Origin: Ideonella dechloratans
GTDB lineage: Bacteria > Pseudomonadota > Gammaproteobacteria > Burkholderiales > Burkholderiaceae_C
Direction of reading: 5' to 3'
DNA length: 64,000 nucleotides
NCBI RefSeq assembly: GCF_021049305.1
Contig: NZ_CP088082.1
Span: 372,001-436,000, forward strand
A program made the position numbers and the translations under genes. Below, one piece after another: positions 1 to 8,240 of the stretch. The notes under the pieces are model-generated. The model did no database searches and had not been told where the DNA came from. It saw only the letters and a list, made by a program, of their open reading frames with translations. Each line of letters begins with the position of its first letter. Position 1 is the stretch's first letter.

Positions 1-417
1 GACGACAGTGTCGCCTTGTGCTGGGACGGCCCGTGGCTCATGACCGCGCCGGCTCCTCTGAGGCGACGCGCCCTCCTGAGGCTGCGCACCGTCAACTCTC
101 TGAGACTCTCCCGTCCCCTCGTCGCACCAGTGCCGGAGATGCATCACAGGTCTCAGACCGGCAGCAGGCCGGTGCGATGACGCGCCTGTGGCACCCGTCC
201 ACTCTGAACGAATGGGCCCAGCCGAGCGGTTCGCATCTGGGGCCTCGGTCACACCGTCGACACAAGCCCGTCTGTAGATGGGAAGGCGGTCTCTCGTGCT
301 GTCCTCAGCGGCGCCTGTCAGACATGCGATGCACCGGGAATCTCAAGCTCCGCTTGGGAAGAAGAAATCAGCCGGGCTCTGCTTGACCGAAGGGGAAGTC
401 CCTGAAAATTGGTCAGC
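1..417. other. No recognisable gene
   Basis: Both strands were read. The only long open frame here is arginine-, serine- and proline-rich with no domain-like pattern, no ribosome binding site and no relation to the neighbouring reading frames, so I do not call a gene. The stretch lies downstream of the HAD gene and is cut by the window edge. It may hold the tail of an accessory block that continues outside. Confidence 0.4.
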
Positions 418-1074
418 TCAGGTCGCGCGGCGTTGCGCCAGGGATTGAAGAATGGCCTGCTCAACACCGGCTCGGTGACTGAAGTCTGTGATGCGAACTA
501 CCGATTCACTCTGGAAATTGTCATGTTCACAGACCACAGCAACGAACGCAGCGCCTGCCTCGCGAGCAGCTTCGTAGTCCGCAGAGGAGTCACCGAAGAA
601 CACGATGGGGCCATTCATATGGGCAGCCTTGATCGTGCGCAACGCCTCTGCCTTGGGCATTTCGCCTCCGTAGATGGCGGCGAAGTGAGCCTCCAGGCCT
701 CTGCAGGCCAGTTGCTTTCTGACCTCTGACTCCGGTGCAGAGGAGCACACATGTTGACTGACCAGATCCGATGCGATGAACTCAGCAACACCTTCGACCA
801 TGTGTGCTGCCGCGAGCTGGTGCTCAAGTGCGGTGGCGTAGCGACGCAGATATTCCGAGAGCATTTCCTCGCTGGGGTCTGCATGTCGGTACTTGCGCAG
901 TAGTTGAGCGAGCTTCATCCTGCGAGGAATGCCACCATTCTCCAAAATGAACCGGCTGATGGCATCCTGCTGATCAGAAATATCGGCGAACAGAGACAGC
1001 ATCGTGTCGCGTTTGACGAGATTTGTCTTGACGATCACGCCATCCAGATCAAAAACTACAGCGCTAAGAGGCAT
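418..1074 (-). CDS. HAD-superfamily hydrolase, beta-phosphoglucomutase-like
   Basis: A 218-residue cytoplasmic hydrolase of the HAD superfamily, subfamily I, which normally acts on small phosphorylated metabolites through an aspartyl-phosphate intermediate. All HAD motifs are visible: motif I DLDGV with nucleophile Asp9 and acid/base Asp11, motif II serine in CSSAPE (about 111), motif III Lys141 in PKAEAL, and motif IV GDSSADYE with Asp162 and Asp166. The helical cap lies between residues 15 and 90. Length matches phosphoglycolate phosphatase and beta-phosphoglucomutase relatives. The substrate cannot be read from sequence. It is the last gene of a minus-strand, lower-GC group, and two copies of a 10-bp repeat sit just upstream. 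Confidence 0.85.
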   Translation of the reverse strand: MPLSAVVFDLDGVIVKTNLVKRDTMLSLFADISDQQDAISRFILENGGIPRRMKLAQLLRKYRHADPSEEMLSEYLRRYATALEHQLAAAHMVEGVAEFIASDLVSQHVCSSAPESEVRKQLACRGLEAHFAAIYGGEMPKAEALRTIKAAHMNGPIVFFGDSSADYEAAREAGAAFVAVVCEHDNFQSESVVRITDFSHRAGVEQAILQSLAQRRAT

Positions 1075-1104
1075 AAGGATGGTGCGGACTGCGTGGAAGT
1101 GAGC

Positions 1105-1136
1105 GGTCCGATCGGCATTTCCCGCAGGTCCGATCG
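1105..1136. repeat. Pair of direct 10-bp repeats upstream of the HAD gene
   Basis: GGTCCGATCG occurs at 1105-1114 and again at 1127-1136, 22 bp apart, which is close to two helical turns. Each copy contains the palindrome CGATCG. The pair lies 31 to 62 bp upstream of the start codon of the HAD hydrolase gene at 1074. This is a plausible operator, but chance or an old cassette junction cannot be excluded. Confidence 0.35.
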
Positions 1137-1152
1137 ACTGCCAAGTTGGCTG

Positions 1153-1740
1153 TCATTGCTTGTCCGACCACACAGGGACGGATGAGAACTTCTCGCGCAG
1201 GCCCGCGGCGAAATATTCAGCCTTTGCAAGATCGCTCTCTGGCAGAGCGCGGGCGACCTTGGCCCGCGAAGACTCTAGGTACGCGCGCAACGGCGCATTG
1301 GCTTCACGAGCGATTGCAACGGTGAGCCACGCGTAGGACAGCACGGCGTTTCTTACGGGAGAATCGCCTTGGCCGTAAGTGAAACCAATATCGGCGAAAC
1401 CGGCCTGATAGCCAAGTTGGGCGGACTGCTCGAAATACTTGATTGCTTCAGTGTCCTTGCCTTCGCGACGCAGAATGACTCCGAGAACATGAACTGCGGG
1501 AGGGAAGCTTTGAGACGCCGATTGGCGAAGCAGCGAGTTGGCACGCTCAAGGTCTTTCGGACCGCACTCGCCAATTTCAAGCTGCGTTCCCCGCCAGAAT
1601 TGGGCTCGAAAATCGCCTTTGGAAGCGGCGGCTTCAAGAGCGGCGATAGCCTCGGGGGTGCACGACGTATTAGTCGGCGACGCTTGAGTGGCAGAGGAGG
1701 CCGCTGCGATCAGAGCGAGAAGCAGAGCGGGTGGATTCAT
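1153..1740 (-). CDS. Secreted Sel1/TPR-repeat protein
   Basis: A 195-residue protein. The frame stays open further upstream, but the start at 1740 gives a clean signal peptide (MNPPALLLALIAAASSATQA) and so is preferred. After the signal come helical repeats of the Sel1-like type, with recurring small residues and a final Tyr or Phe (AQFWRGTQLEIGECG, AVHVLGVILRREGKDTEAI, AGFADIGFTYGQGD). Such proteins are periplasmic scaffolds for protein-protein contacts. No enzyme motif is visible and no partner is obvious. It is in the same direction as both neighbours. Confidence 0.7.
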   Translation of the reverse strand: MNPPALLLALIAAASSATQASPTNTSCTPEAIAALEAAASKGDFRAQFWRGTQLEIGECGPKDLERANSLLRQSASQSFPPAVHVLGVILRREGKDTEAIKYFEQSAQLGYQAGFADIGFTYGQGDSPVRNAVLSYAWLTVAIAREANAPLRAYLESSRAKVARALPESDLAKAEYFAAGLREKFSSVPVWSDKQ

Positions 1741-1795
1741 GACGGCCGACGTTCTGGGCAAGGGGCTACCAAAGGCAGGTCCCTTGCCGGAGGGG

Positions 1796-2275
1796 CTAGG
1801 GTGAAGCTTGGTTGGATGACCCGATGGATTTGATCTCACCCCAAGCAATGGCAAGCGGCGCAAGAAGCATTGCGGGATTGAGGATTCGAATCGCAACCAT
1901 CAAGTCACCCAGTGGAAACAGTGTGACAGCTACGAGTGCGATTACCCCCGCAACCAACGAGACAGCCGAGAGGCACAGGAGCGCATAGGGAACACCACTG
2001 TAGGCGTTGGGTATATTGAATCTTCGCTCCCGCCCAAACGCGACGAGGCGACGAACCACCAAGATTGCAAAAATCAGAGAGAGGAGAAGCCGCAACACAA
2101 GGGGTATGTGCATGCTGATAATACTCGGAATCGGATCGGAAAAGCGCCGGAGCAATCCGAGCCACCAGCGCAATCCCGCGCTGACCCTTTCTATGCCAGG
2201 AACCCAGGATACTATGCCGCTCATCGTGGCGGCAACGACAACAAAAAACGACAGAAGGAAGACGGCGCGGCGCAT
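1796..2275 (-). CDS. Hypothetical membrane protein
   Basis: A 159-residue protein with about four hydrophobic segments: an N-terminal one (AVFLLSFFVVVAATMSGIV), one near residue 60 (PLVLRLLLSLIFAILVV), one near residue 95 to 120 (ALLCLSAVSLVAGVIALVAV) and one near 130 to 148. I recognise no family. Base composition is less GC-rich than the core genes from 3.5 kb on. It precedes the Sel1 gene on the same strand with a 55-bp gap, so the two may be co-transcribed. Confidence 0.6.
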   Translation of the reverse strand: MRRAVFLLSFFVVVAATMSGIVSWVPGIERVSAGLRWWLGLLRRFSDPIPSIISMHIPLVLRLLLSLIFAILVVRRLVAFGRERRFNIPNAYSGVPYALLCLSAVSLVAGVIALVAVTLFPLGDLMVAIRILNPAMLLAPLAIAWGEIKSIGSSNQASP

Positions 2276-2290
2276 TTCTTTACCTACGTT

Positions 2291-2700
2291 TTAATTCACC
2301 GGCTTGTGCGGATTTTCGCGCAGGTCCGGTGGAATGATGGGGTTGACCTCGATCAGCGGTCTTCGTTGCTCTTGATAATATCGACCGCACGATAAACGAC
2401 CATGGAAAGGACACGGTTGTTGAGGTTGGTGATTTTTCGGATTAGCTTCGGGTTCTGTTTCAAAGCGGGAATCAGGAGGCGCACAAAGCAATCTTTGTAT
2501 TCGGATTGCCACAACGCCTTCGGCGTGTCAATCGAAGACGTGAGCGGCCTCGTTCAAGATGGCACTGAGCCGAGCATTTTTTTGATCGTCTGGCGACAGT
2601 GGATATATCGGCGTACCGAAACACTCCAGATTTGGCTCCAAGCTGCTCACCAGCGAACGTTCCGTGGAAGTGCGGCAGGTGATCGCATTGGCTCCGGGGT
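2291..2700 (-). pseudogene. Decayed gene, reading frame broken at least twice
   Basis: No single frame covers this stretch, yet three adjoining minus-strand segments each read like real protein. First is SLEPNLECFGTPIYPLSPDD... ending in a stop at 2528-2530. Next is DTPKALWQSEYKDCFVRLL...IIKSNEDR, stopping at 2353-2355. Last is LIEVNPIIPPDLRENPHKP, stopping at 2291-2293. Their composition (Asn, Lys, Ile, Glu) is unlike the Arg/Pro/Ala-rich shadow frames around them. The simplest reading is one ancestral gene with two frameshifts. The family is not recognised and the 5' end is uncertain. A sequencing error would give the same picture. Confidence 0.45.
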
Positions 2701-2827
2701 GCGGGACAGTTTCTGATCAGACATGGCGTTAAGAGACCCAACGTCCAAGATGAGCGGCAGGCAAGAGCTGACCCAGCGAAGGTAACGATATCGTGGCCAG
2801 CTCCTGCCAGTCCGATCCATCGTAGTG

Positions 2828-3181
2828 TCAGCCATCGATCACCACCCTGATCAATGCGGCGGTCACGAACAGCGCCGCGACGGCGAAGCCAAAGAAGAAG
2901 GCTCCAGAAGATGTATTCGCGCTACAGCCTGAGAGTTCGACCCGACTTACGAACCTGCCTTGCCCGTCGCTCATGTGTGGATAGCGAAGTTCCAGCCACC
3001 AATACGAGAAGTTGCCCCAGACAAACACAAGGCCCGCGGCAGCAACAACGGCGCTTACGGGGAACTCCGTGCTGTGCTTGAAAAAAACGATGGCCAATGC
3101 AGCGATGGCAAGACCACCGAGAGCCGCAAAAAGCAGCCATATCCGACGCTGGACGAAGGCTGGAGGCGGGGATGTCTTCAC
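2828..3181 (-). CDS. Hypothetical small membrane protein
   Basis: A 117-residue protein with three predicted membrane spans: WLLFAALGGLAIAALAIVFF (about 14-33), VSAVVAAAGLVFVWGNFSYW (about 42-61) and FFFGFAVAALFVTAALIRVV (about 95-114). A polar loop between spans two and three holds a single Cys. No family is recognised. It is the first gene of the minus-strand accessory block. Confidence 0.6.
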   Translation of the reverse strand: MKTSPPPAFVQRRIWLLFAALGGLAIAALAIVFFKHSTEFPVSAVVAAAGLVFVWGNFSYWWLELRYPHMSDGQGRFVSRVELSGCSANTSSGAFFFGFAVAALFVTAALIRVVIDG

Positions 3182-3487
3182 TTGATGGCTAACTAGTTAT
3201 CGACCCCACTTTGTGCCACCAACAACCGGGATGCTCCCCAAAATTCCCGGTTGAACCTGCACCAAGTGGCTGTCTCTGTTGAATCTTCGAGGGCTTCTTT
3301 GCACGGTATCACTGCGTAATGAAGTGACAAAGGGCTCATCGATACAGGGGATGAGCGAGTCCGTCAACTTGGGGATGCGCGTGGCCAGCCAACGCCTGGG
3401 CTTGCTCCCGGCGGACGTCGAGCGATGGTCGCTCCTGGCCGATTCCCGTCCTGAGCTTTCCCCTCCACGGACGACGACAATCGCCGC
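3182..3487. other. Intergenic stretch without a clear gene
   Basis: This marks the boundary between the lower-GC minus-strand block and the high-GC core-like region. Short open frames exist on both strands but have no domain-like pattern or ribosome binding site. It contains one perfect 8-bp inverted repeat (listed separately). No tRNA or integrase remnant was seen that would explain the boundary. Confidence 0.4.
3224..3252. repeat. Inverted repeat, 8-bp arms
   Basis: AACCGGGA at 3224-3231 pairs with TCCCGGTT at 3245-3252 around a 13-base loop. It lies 43 bp upstream of the minus-strand membrane protein start at 3181, so it could be an operator or the terminator of a lost gene. There is no T-tract on either side. 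Confidence 0.3.
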
Positions 3488-3748
3488 ATGAAGGATGCAT
3501 CCGCACCACCGCCGGCACAGCCGCGCAACCCTTTGCACGGCCTGACGCTGGAAGCCATCGTGACGGCCCTGAGCGAGGAGTACGGTTGGGAGGGCCTCGA
3601 TGCGCGCATTCCCCTGCGCTGCTTCGCCTTCGAGCCCAGCGTCAAGTCGAGCCTGAAGTTCCTGCGCAAGACGCCCTGGGCGCGCGAGAAGGTCGAAGCG
3701 CTCTATCTGTTCATGCTGCGGGAGCGCAAGCGCATGGGGCGCCCCTGA
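3488..3748 (+). CDS. VF530 family protein (DUF2132)
   Basis: An 86-residue protein that matches the VF530/DUF2132 family in length and pattern: an N-terminal [15 protein letters not shown], then [15 protein letters not shown], the family signature [15 protein letters not shown] segment ([20 protein letters not shown]), and a C-terminal helix ending VEALYLFML. Members are small helical proteins of gammaproteobacteria and betaproteobacteria suggested to bind DNA, and their role is not settled. The gene is convergent with the radical SAM gene, 28 bp apart. Confidence 0.85.
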   Translation: MKDASAPPPAQPRNPLHGLTLEAIVTALSEEYGWEGLDARIPLRCFAFEPSVKSSLKFLRKTPWAREKVEALYLFMLRERKRMGRP

Positions 3749-3776
3749 GCCGCGATGACCTGCCGGCGGCGCCCCC

Positions 3777-5714
3777 TCAGCCCAAGGACTGAAGGGCCTT
3801 GGCGATGCGCTGGCGGCCCACGGTGGGCCGCGGCAGCTTGCCGGGCAGGTGGTCGAACCAGGCGCGCACGTCCTCGTCCAGGCCGATGCCGTGCATGTAG
3901 TTGTAGATTGCCTTCTTCAGGCCGCGGCCCAGCGCGTCGTGGTCGGTGCCGGTGGGGTCGATGAAACCCACATCGTTCTTGGCGAAGCGGCCTTCGGGCA
4001 GCGGCAGCAGGGTGATGCCGTAGTCCTCGGGGTGCTGGCCCACCGGTGAATGCACGGTGCAGGCGAAGCGGTGGAAGAAGCCGCTGTGGATGCAGCCGTT
4101 GTCGAAGAGCTGGCGCACGTACTCCAGCGCGTCGATCGTGTCCTGCAGCGTCTGGGTGGGGAAGCCGTACATCAGGTAGGCGTGCACCAGCACGCCGGCG
4201 TCGGCAAAGCCCTTGGTGACGCGGGCCACCTGCTCGACCGAGACGCCCTTCTTCATCAGGGCCAGCAGCCGGTCGGAGGCCACCTCCAGCCCGCCGCTGA
4301 TGGCGATGCAGCCGCTGTCGGCCAGCAGCTGGGCCAGCTCGGGGGTGAAGGTCTTCTCGAAGCGCACATTGCCCCACCAGCTCACCGGCAGCTGGCGGCG
4401 CAGCAACTCCTCGGCCAGGGCGCGCAGCATCTTGGGCGGCGCGGCCTCGTCCACGAAGTGGAAGCCCGTCTGGCCGGTCTCGGCGACGATGGCTTCCATG
4501 CGGTCGGCCAGCATCTGGGCGGTGGTGGTCTCGTAGCGGCCGATGTAGTCCAGCCCCACGTCGCAGAAGCTGCACTTCTTCCAGTAGCAGCCCTGGGCCA
4601 CGGTCAGCTTGTTCCAGCGCCCGTCGCTCCACAGGCGGTTCATCGGGTTGAGCATGTCCAGCAGGGACAGATACCGGTCCAGCGGCAGGCCGTCCCAGGT
4701 GGGCGTGCCCACCTCGTCGAAGGGCACATCGGGCTCGGGCCAGCTGATGAGCCGCACCGTCGCCTCGGCCCCCTGGACCTCCTGCGCCTCACGCACGAAG
4801 GTGCGCACCAGACGCTCGCGACCGCGCTGGCCCTGCAGGTGCTCGATGAGGGCCAGCAGCGGGCGCTCGCCGCTGTCCAGCGTCACGTAGTCGACGAAGT
4901 CGAACAGGCGCGGCTCGGCCAGTTCGCGCAGCTCGGTGTTGACGAAGCCGCCGCCCAGCACGATGGGCAGGTCCGGCTGCAGGGCCTTGGCCGCCTGGGC
5001 GATGCGCAGCGCGCCATAGACCGCGCCGGGAAAGGGCACGGACAGCAGCAGCAGCTGGGGCCGGTGGCGCTCCAGCGCCTCGGCCGTCAGCGTGGCCAGG
5101 GTGCGGTCCAGCAGGTGCGGCGGGGCGGCCAGGGCCTCGGCCAGCGGGTCGAAATGGGGCTGGGCGGTGGCCAGCTTCTCGGCATAGCGCACGAACTCGA
5201 AGCGCGGGTCCACCGCCTCGCGCACCACGTCGGCCAGGTCGTTCAGGTAGAGCGTGGCCAGGTGGCGGGCCCGGTCCTGCAGGCCCAGGGCGCCGAAGGC
5301 CCAGGCCAGCGGGTCCTCGCCTTCCTCGGCGGGGTAGCTGTCCAGGGCCTGAAAGCGCGCCCCTTCGGGCAGGAAACCGCGGGTGTTGATGCGGTGGGCC
5401 AGCGTGGGGTCGCGCCCCTGCAGAAAGGCGATCACCCGGGCTACGGTGGTGCGGTAGGTGTCGAAGGCGGCCAGGAAGTGGTGGACCTGGGGCGGGCGCT
5501 GGCGCTCCGGCAGGGCCCGTGCCGCCGTGCGCAGTTCGTCCAGGCCGGTGGGCGTGAACAGCCGCAGCACCAGGCCCAGGGCAAGGTCTTCCTGGCTGGC
5601 GTCCAGGCCGCGCGAGCGCAGGAAGCCGGTCAGGTAGGCGGTGGAGGGGTAGGGCGTGTTCAGCTGCGTCATCGGCGGGATGAGGCTGAGCACGCGGTAC
5701 GGGATCGGGGTCAT
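3777..5714 (-). CDS. B12-binding-type radical SAM protein with CX4CX2C cluster motif
   Basis: A 645-residue protein. Residues about 215-290 form a Rossmann-like segment (PQLLLLSVPFPGAVYGALRI, PIVLGGGFVNTELRE, YVTLDSGERPLLALI) typical of the cobalamin-binding half of class B radical SAM enzymes, without an obvious DxHxxG base-off motif. The 4Fe-4S site is GCYWKKCSFCDVG with Cys376, Cys381 and Cys384, so the spacing is CX4CX2C rather than the classical CX3CX2C. A radical SAM TIM barrel follows (GFHFVDEAAPPKMLRALAEE, AISGGLEVASDRLL, HAYLMYGFPTQT). The reaction is unknown. A hybrid histidine kinase lies 46 bp upstream on the same strand, so co-transcription is possible. Confidence 0.8.
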   Translation of the reverse strand: MTPIPYRVLSLIPPMTQLNTPYPSTAYLTGFLRSRGLDASQEDLALGLVLRLFTPTGLDELRTAARALPERQRPPQVHHFLAAFDTYRTTVARVIAFLQGRDPTLAHRINTRGFLPEGARFQALDSYPAEEGEDPLAWAFGALGLQDRARHLATLYLNDLADVVREAVDPRFEFVRYAEKLATAQPHFDPLAEALAAPPHLLDRTLATLTAEALERHRPQLLLLSVPFPGAVYGALRIAQAAKALQPDLPIVLGGGFVNTELRELAEPRLFDFVDYVTLDSGERPLLALIEHLQGQRGRERLVRTFVREAQEVQGAEATVRLISWPEPDVPFDEVGTPTWDGLPLDRYLSLLDMLNPMNRLWSDGRWNKLTVAQGCYWKKCSFCDVGLDYIGRYETTTAQMLADRMEAIVAETGQTGFHFVDEAAPPKMLRALAEELLRRQLPVSWWGNVRFEKTFTPELAQLLADSGCIAISGGLEVASDRLLALMKKGVSVEQVARVTKGFADAGVLVHAYLMYGFPTQTLQDTIDALEYVRQLFDNGCIHSGFFHRFACTVHSPVGQHPEDYGITLLPLPEGRFAKNDVGFIDPTGTDHDALGRGLKKAIYNYMHGIGLDEDVRAWFDHLPGKLPRPTVGRQRIAKALQSLG

Positions 5715-5760
5715 GCAGGCGTGGCCGGGGAGCGTGGCGGCCGGGCACCGCCAGGGGCGG

Positions 5761-8178
5761 TCATTGTGCCAGCGGGGCGGCCGAGACGCCCTGGCCCTCG
5801 GGGCGCGGCCGGCTCATCAGCTGGCGCAGGCGCAGCAGCAGCTCGTCCCGGCCCATGGGCTTGACCCACAGGTCGATGAAGCCGGCGTCCAGCGCCTGCG
5901 CGCGCCGGCAGGGCAGTGCATCGGCCGAGAACATCACCGCCCGGGTCGCCATGCCGGGGCGGCGCTGCAACTGCCTGAGCAGGTCCACGCCGTCCATGTC
6001 GGGCAGCTGGCCGTCGATGATCCAGAGGTCGGGCGCCTCCTGCTGGGCCAGCGCCTGGGCGCCGTCGCGGCAGACCGTCACCTCCAGGCCCGGCTCCGCG
6101 GCCAGCATGGCCTGCAGCAGCAGGACGTTGGTCTCGTCGTCTTCCACGTAGAGGATGCGGCCCTGCAGCGGCGGCGCGGGAGGCAGCGCCTGCAGGCCGG
6201 GTGCGGGCGCCGGCATGGGCGGCGCCATGCGCTGCAGGCTCACGGTGAAGCGCGAGCCCTCGCCCAGCCGGCTGTGCACCTCCACGCTGCCGCCCATGGC
6301 TTCCAGCAGTCGCTTGACATTGGACAGGCCCAGGCCGAGGCCCTCGATGCCGGGGTCGGGCGTGGCCAGGCGCTCGAAGGGCTGGAACAGCCGGGGCAGG
6401 TCTGCTTCGGCAATGCCGCAGCCGTCGTCCTCCACGGCAATGCGCACCTGCGCGCCTTCCGCGCTCCACAGCAGGCGCACATGGCCGCCGGCCTGGTTGT
6501 ACTTGATGGCGTTGCTCAACAGATTGGCCAGCACCTGCAGCAGCCGGGTGCGGTCGCCCCGCACCCAGTCGGGCGAGAGGATGCCCTGTTCGCGGGGCCA
6601 TTCCAGCAGCACGCCGGCCGTGCGGGCCTGGGCCTGCACCAGATGCACGGCCGAGGCGATCAGCGGCCCGATGGCCACCGCCTCGTCACGCTGGCGGACG
6701 GTGTCACCGTCGCGTGCGTCCACGCTGGCCACCGCCAGCACGTCGTTGACCAGGGCCAGCAGGTGCTCGCCCGCCTCGCGGATGTGCATCACGTCCTCGC
6801 GCTGGGCTTCGCTCAGCGAGGGCGCCTGGCGGGTCAGCAGCATGTCGGCAAAGCCCAGCACGGCGGCCAGCGGGGTGCGCAGGTCGTGGCTCCAGCGGGC
6901 CAGGAATTCGGTCTTGGCGCGCGAGGCGGCGTGGGCGGCCAGGGCATCGGCCCGCTCGCGCACGGCGTTCTGCAGGCGCTGGCGCATGTCGTCCAGCGCG
7001 CCGGACAGTCGGGCGATCTCGTCGCTGCCCACCACCTGCACCCGGTCGTTGAACTGGCCGTCGGCCAGCCGGCGCGAGGCCCGCTGCAGGTCCCGCAGGC
7101 GCAGCACGGTGGAACGCTCGAAGCCGCGGTACATCAGCAGCAGGGCCAGGGCCACCAGGCCCATGACCAGCAGCGACACGGTGCGGCCATGCTGGGCGGC
7201 CAGCAGATCGTGCCGGGCGCGCCTGAGCAGCAGATCGGAGAAGGCGGCGGTGACCTCGGCCAGGCGGTCGATGGCGATGCTGCCTTCGCGGAAGTGCTGC
7301 GCGGCCGCGGCGGCGCCGCCCTGGCGGGCCATCACGATGGCCATGGAGCGCTGGCTGAAGATGTCGGCTTCGTCCAGCGCCATGGTCAGGGGCACGGGGT
7401 GGCCCGGGCGGGCCAGCAGCGCATTGGTCTCGCTCAGGGCTTCCCGGGCGCTCTGCGTCACCTCCAGCTGCTGGGCCGCCCCGCCGGCGTACAGCATGTA
7501 GCGGGTCAGGTCGGCGTCGGTGTAGGCCTCCTGGGTGAGCACCGCGCTGCCCCAGCCCCGCTGGCGCCCCAGGGCTTCCAGCAGCATGGGCAGCTGCTGG
7601 AAGGCCAGGTGCAGCAGGGCCGCTTCGTGGTGGTCGTCGGTGCCCAGGTCCGGGCCCACGCCCACCCGGGCGTTCAGGTTCAGCAGCGCGTCGATGACCG
7701 CGTTGTGGCGGTTGAAGTTGCGCTCCGGCTGCCCCGGGTCGCTCAGGCGCATCAGGTCGTGCACCTCCGACACCAGGGCCGGCCCCTGGGCCGGGTTGGC
7801 GGTGCGCCACTGTTCTGGGGGGATGCTCTCCAGGGCTTCGTTCAGCAGCCGGTCCACCCGCTTCTGCTGCCCGACCAGTTCGGCGCTGGCGCCTTCCTCG
7901 CCCGCGAGGATGCGGGCCGACAGGCCGCGGTGCACCGCCAACGCCACCGCCAGATCCCGCAGGTGGCTGCTGCGCAGCAGGGCCGATTCCCGCGCCTGGG
8001 CGTTGTCCACCCGCTGGTCGTAGCGCGAAGCGACAAAACCCACCAGGGTGGACAGCGGACCCGCCAGCACCATGCCGATGACCACGAACTTCGTGCGGAA
8101 GCTCAGGTGGTCGAACAGGTGCTGGGGGGCCTTGAACCAGCGGCGGGAGCGCGATGACAGGGCAGACAGCAGGGACAT
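5761..8178 (-). CDS. Membrane hybrid sensor histidine kinase/response regulator
   Basis: An 805-residue sensor. The chosen start is MSLLSALSSR; a start 8 codons upstream is possible. Order: membrane span near residues 30-50 (FVVIGMVLAGPLSTLVGFVA); a periplasmic helical sensor region; a second span near 333-350 (LLVMGLVALALLLMY); HAMP linker; HisKA with WSHDLRTPLAAVLGF and phospho-acceptor His431; HATPase with N box, VEDDGCGI and GLGLGLSNVKRL; and a C-terminal receiver with acceptor Asp722 in IIDGQLPDMDG. There is no output domain, so phosphate must pass to another protein. The radical SAM gene follows 46 bp downstream. The stimulus is not evident. Confidence 0.85.
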   Translation of the reverse strand: MSLLSALSSRSRRWFKAPQHLFDHLSFRTKFVVIGMVLAGPLSTLVGFVASRYDQRVDNAQARESALLRSSHLRDLAVALAVHRGLSARILAGEEGASAELVGQQKRVDRLLNEALESIPPEQWRTANPAQGPALVSEVHDLMRLSDPGQPERNFNRHNAVIDALLNLNARVGVGPDLGTDDHHEAALLHLAFQQLPMLLEALGRQRGWGSAVLTQEAYTDADLTRYMLYAGGAAQQLEVTQSAREALSETNALLARPGHPVPLTMALDEADIFSQRSMAIVMARQGGAAAAAQHFREGSIAIDRLAEVTAAFSDLLLRRARHDLLAAQHGRTVSLLVMGLVALALLLMYRGFERSTVLRLRDLQRASRRLADGQFNDRVQVVGSDEIARLSGALDDMRQRLQNAVRERADALAAHAASRAKTEFLARWSHDLRTPLAAVLGFADMLLTRQAPSLSEAQREDVMHIREAGEHLLALVNDVLAVASVDARDGDTVRQRDEAVAIGPLIASAVHLVQAQARTAGVLLEWPREQGILSPDWVRGDRTRLLQVLANLLSNAIKYNQAGGHVRLLWSAEGAQVRIAVEDDGCGIAEADLPRLFQPFERLATPDPGIEGLGLGLSNVKRLLEAMGGSVEVHSRLGEGSRFTVSLQRMAPPMPAPAPGLQALPPAPPLQGRILYVEDDETNVLLLQAMLAAEPGLEVTVCRDGAQALAQQEAPDLWIIDGQLPDMDGVDLLRQLQRRPGMATRAVMFSADALPCRRAQALDAGFIDLWVKPMGRDELLLRLRQLMSRPRPEGQGVSAAPLAQ

Positions 8179-8240
8179 GGGCGGAGCCTGGAACTGGCGC
8201 ATCCCATGGTAGCGGCCCGCGGGCCGCTGGTGCAGCCCGG

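Noticed and set aside
1..3487. A chromosomal integron cassette array
   Set aside because: Genes are short, co-oriented and lower in GC, but I found no convincing attC pairs (RYYYAAC/GTTRRRY with internal symmetry) at the gene boundaries and no integrase in the window.
3197..3538. A tRNA-like segment (GGTTCAACCGGG) on the minus strand near the composition boundary
   Set aside because: No cloverleaf could be built; the match is only to a T-loop-like string inside an inverted repeat.
4050..5864. A long plus-strand open frame (about 600 codons) opposite the radical SAM gene
   Set aside because: It is Gly/Gln/His/Val-rich low-complexity sequence with no domain pattern; it is the usual antisense shadow of a high-GC gene. 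The minus-strand product has clear catalytic motifs.
5656..8157. An 833-codon plus-strand open frame opposite the hybrid kinase
   Set aside because: Same kind of antisense shadow; the kinase frame has intact HisKA, ATPase and receiver motifs.
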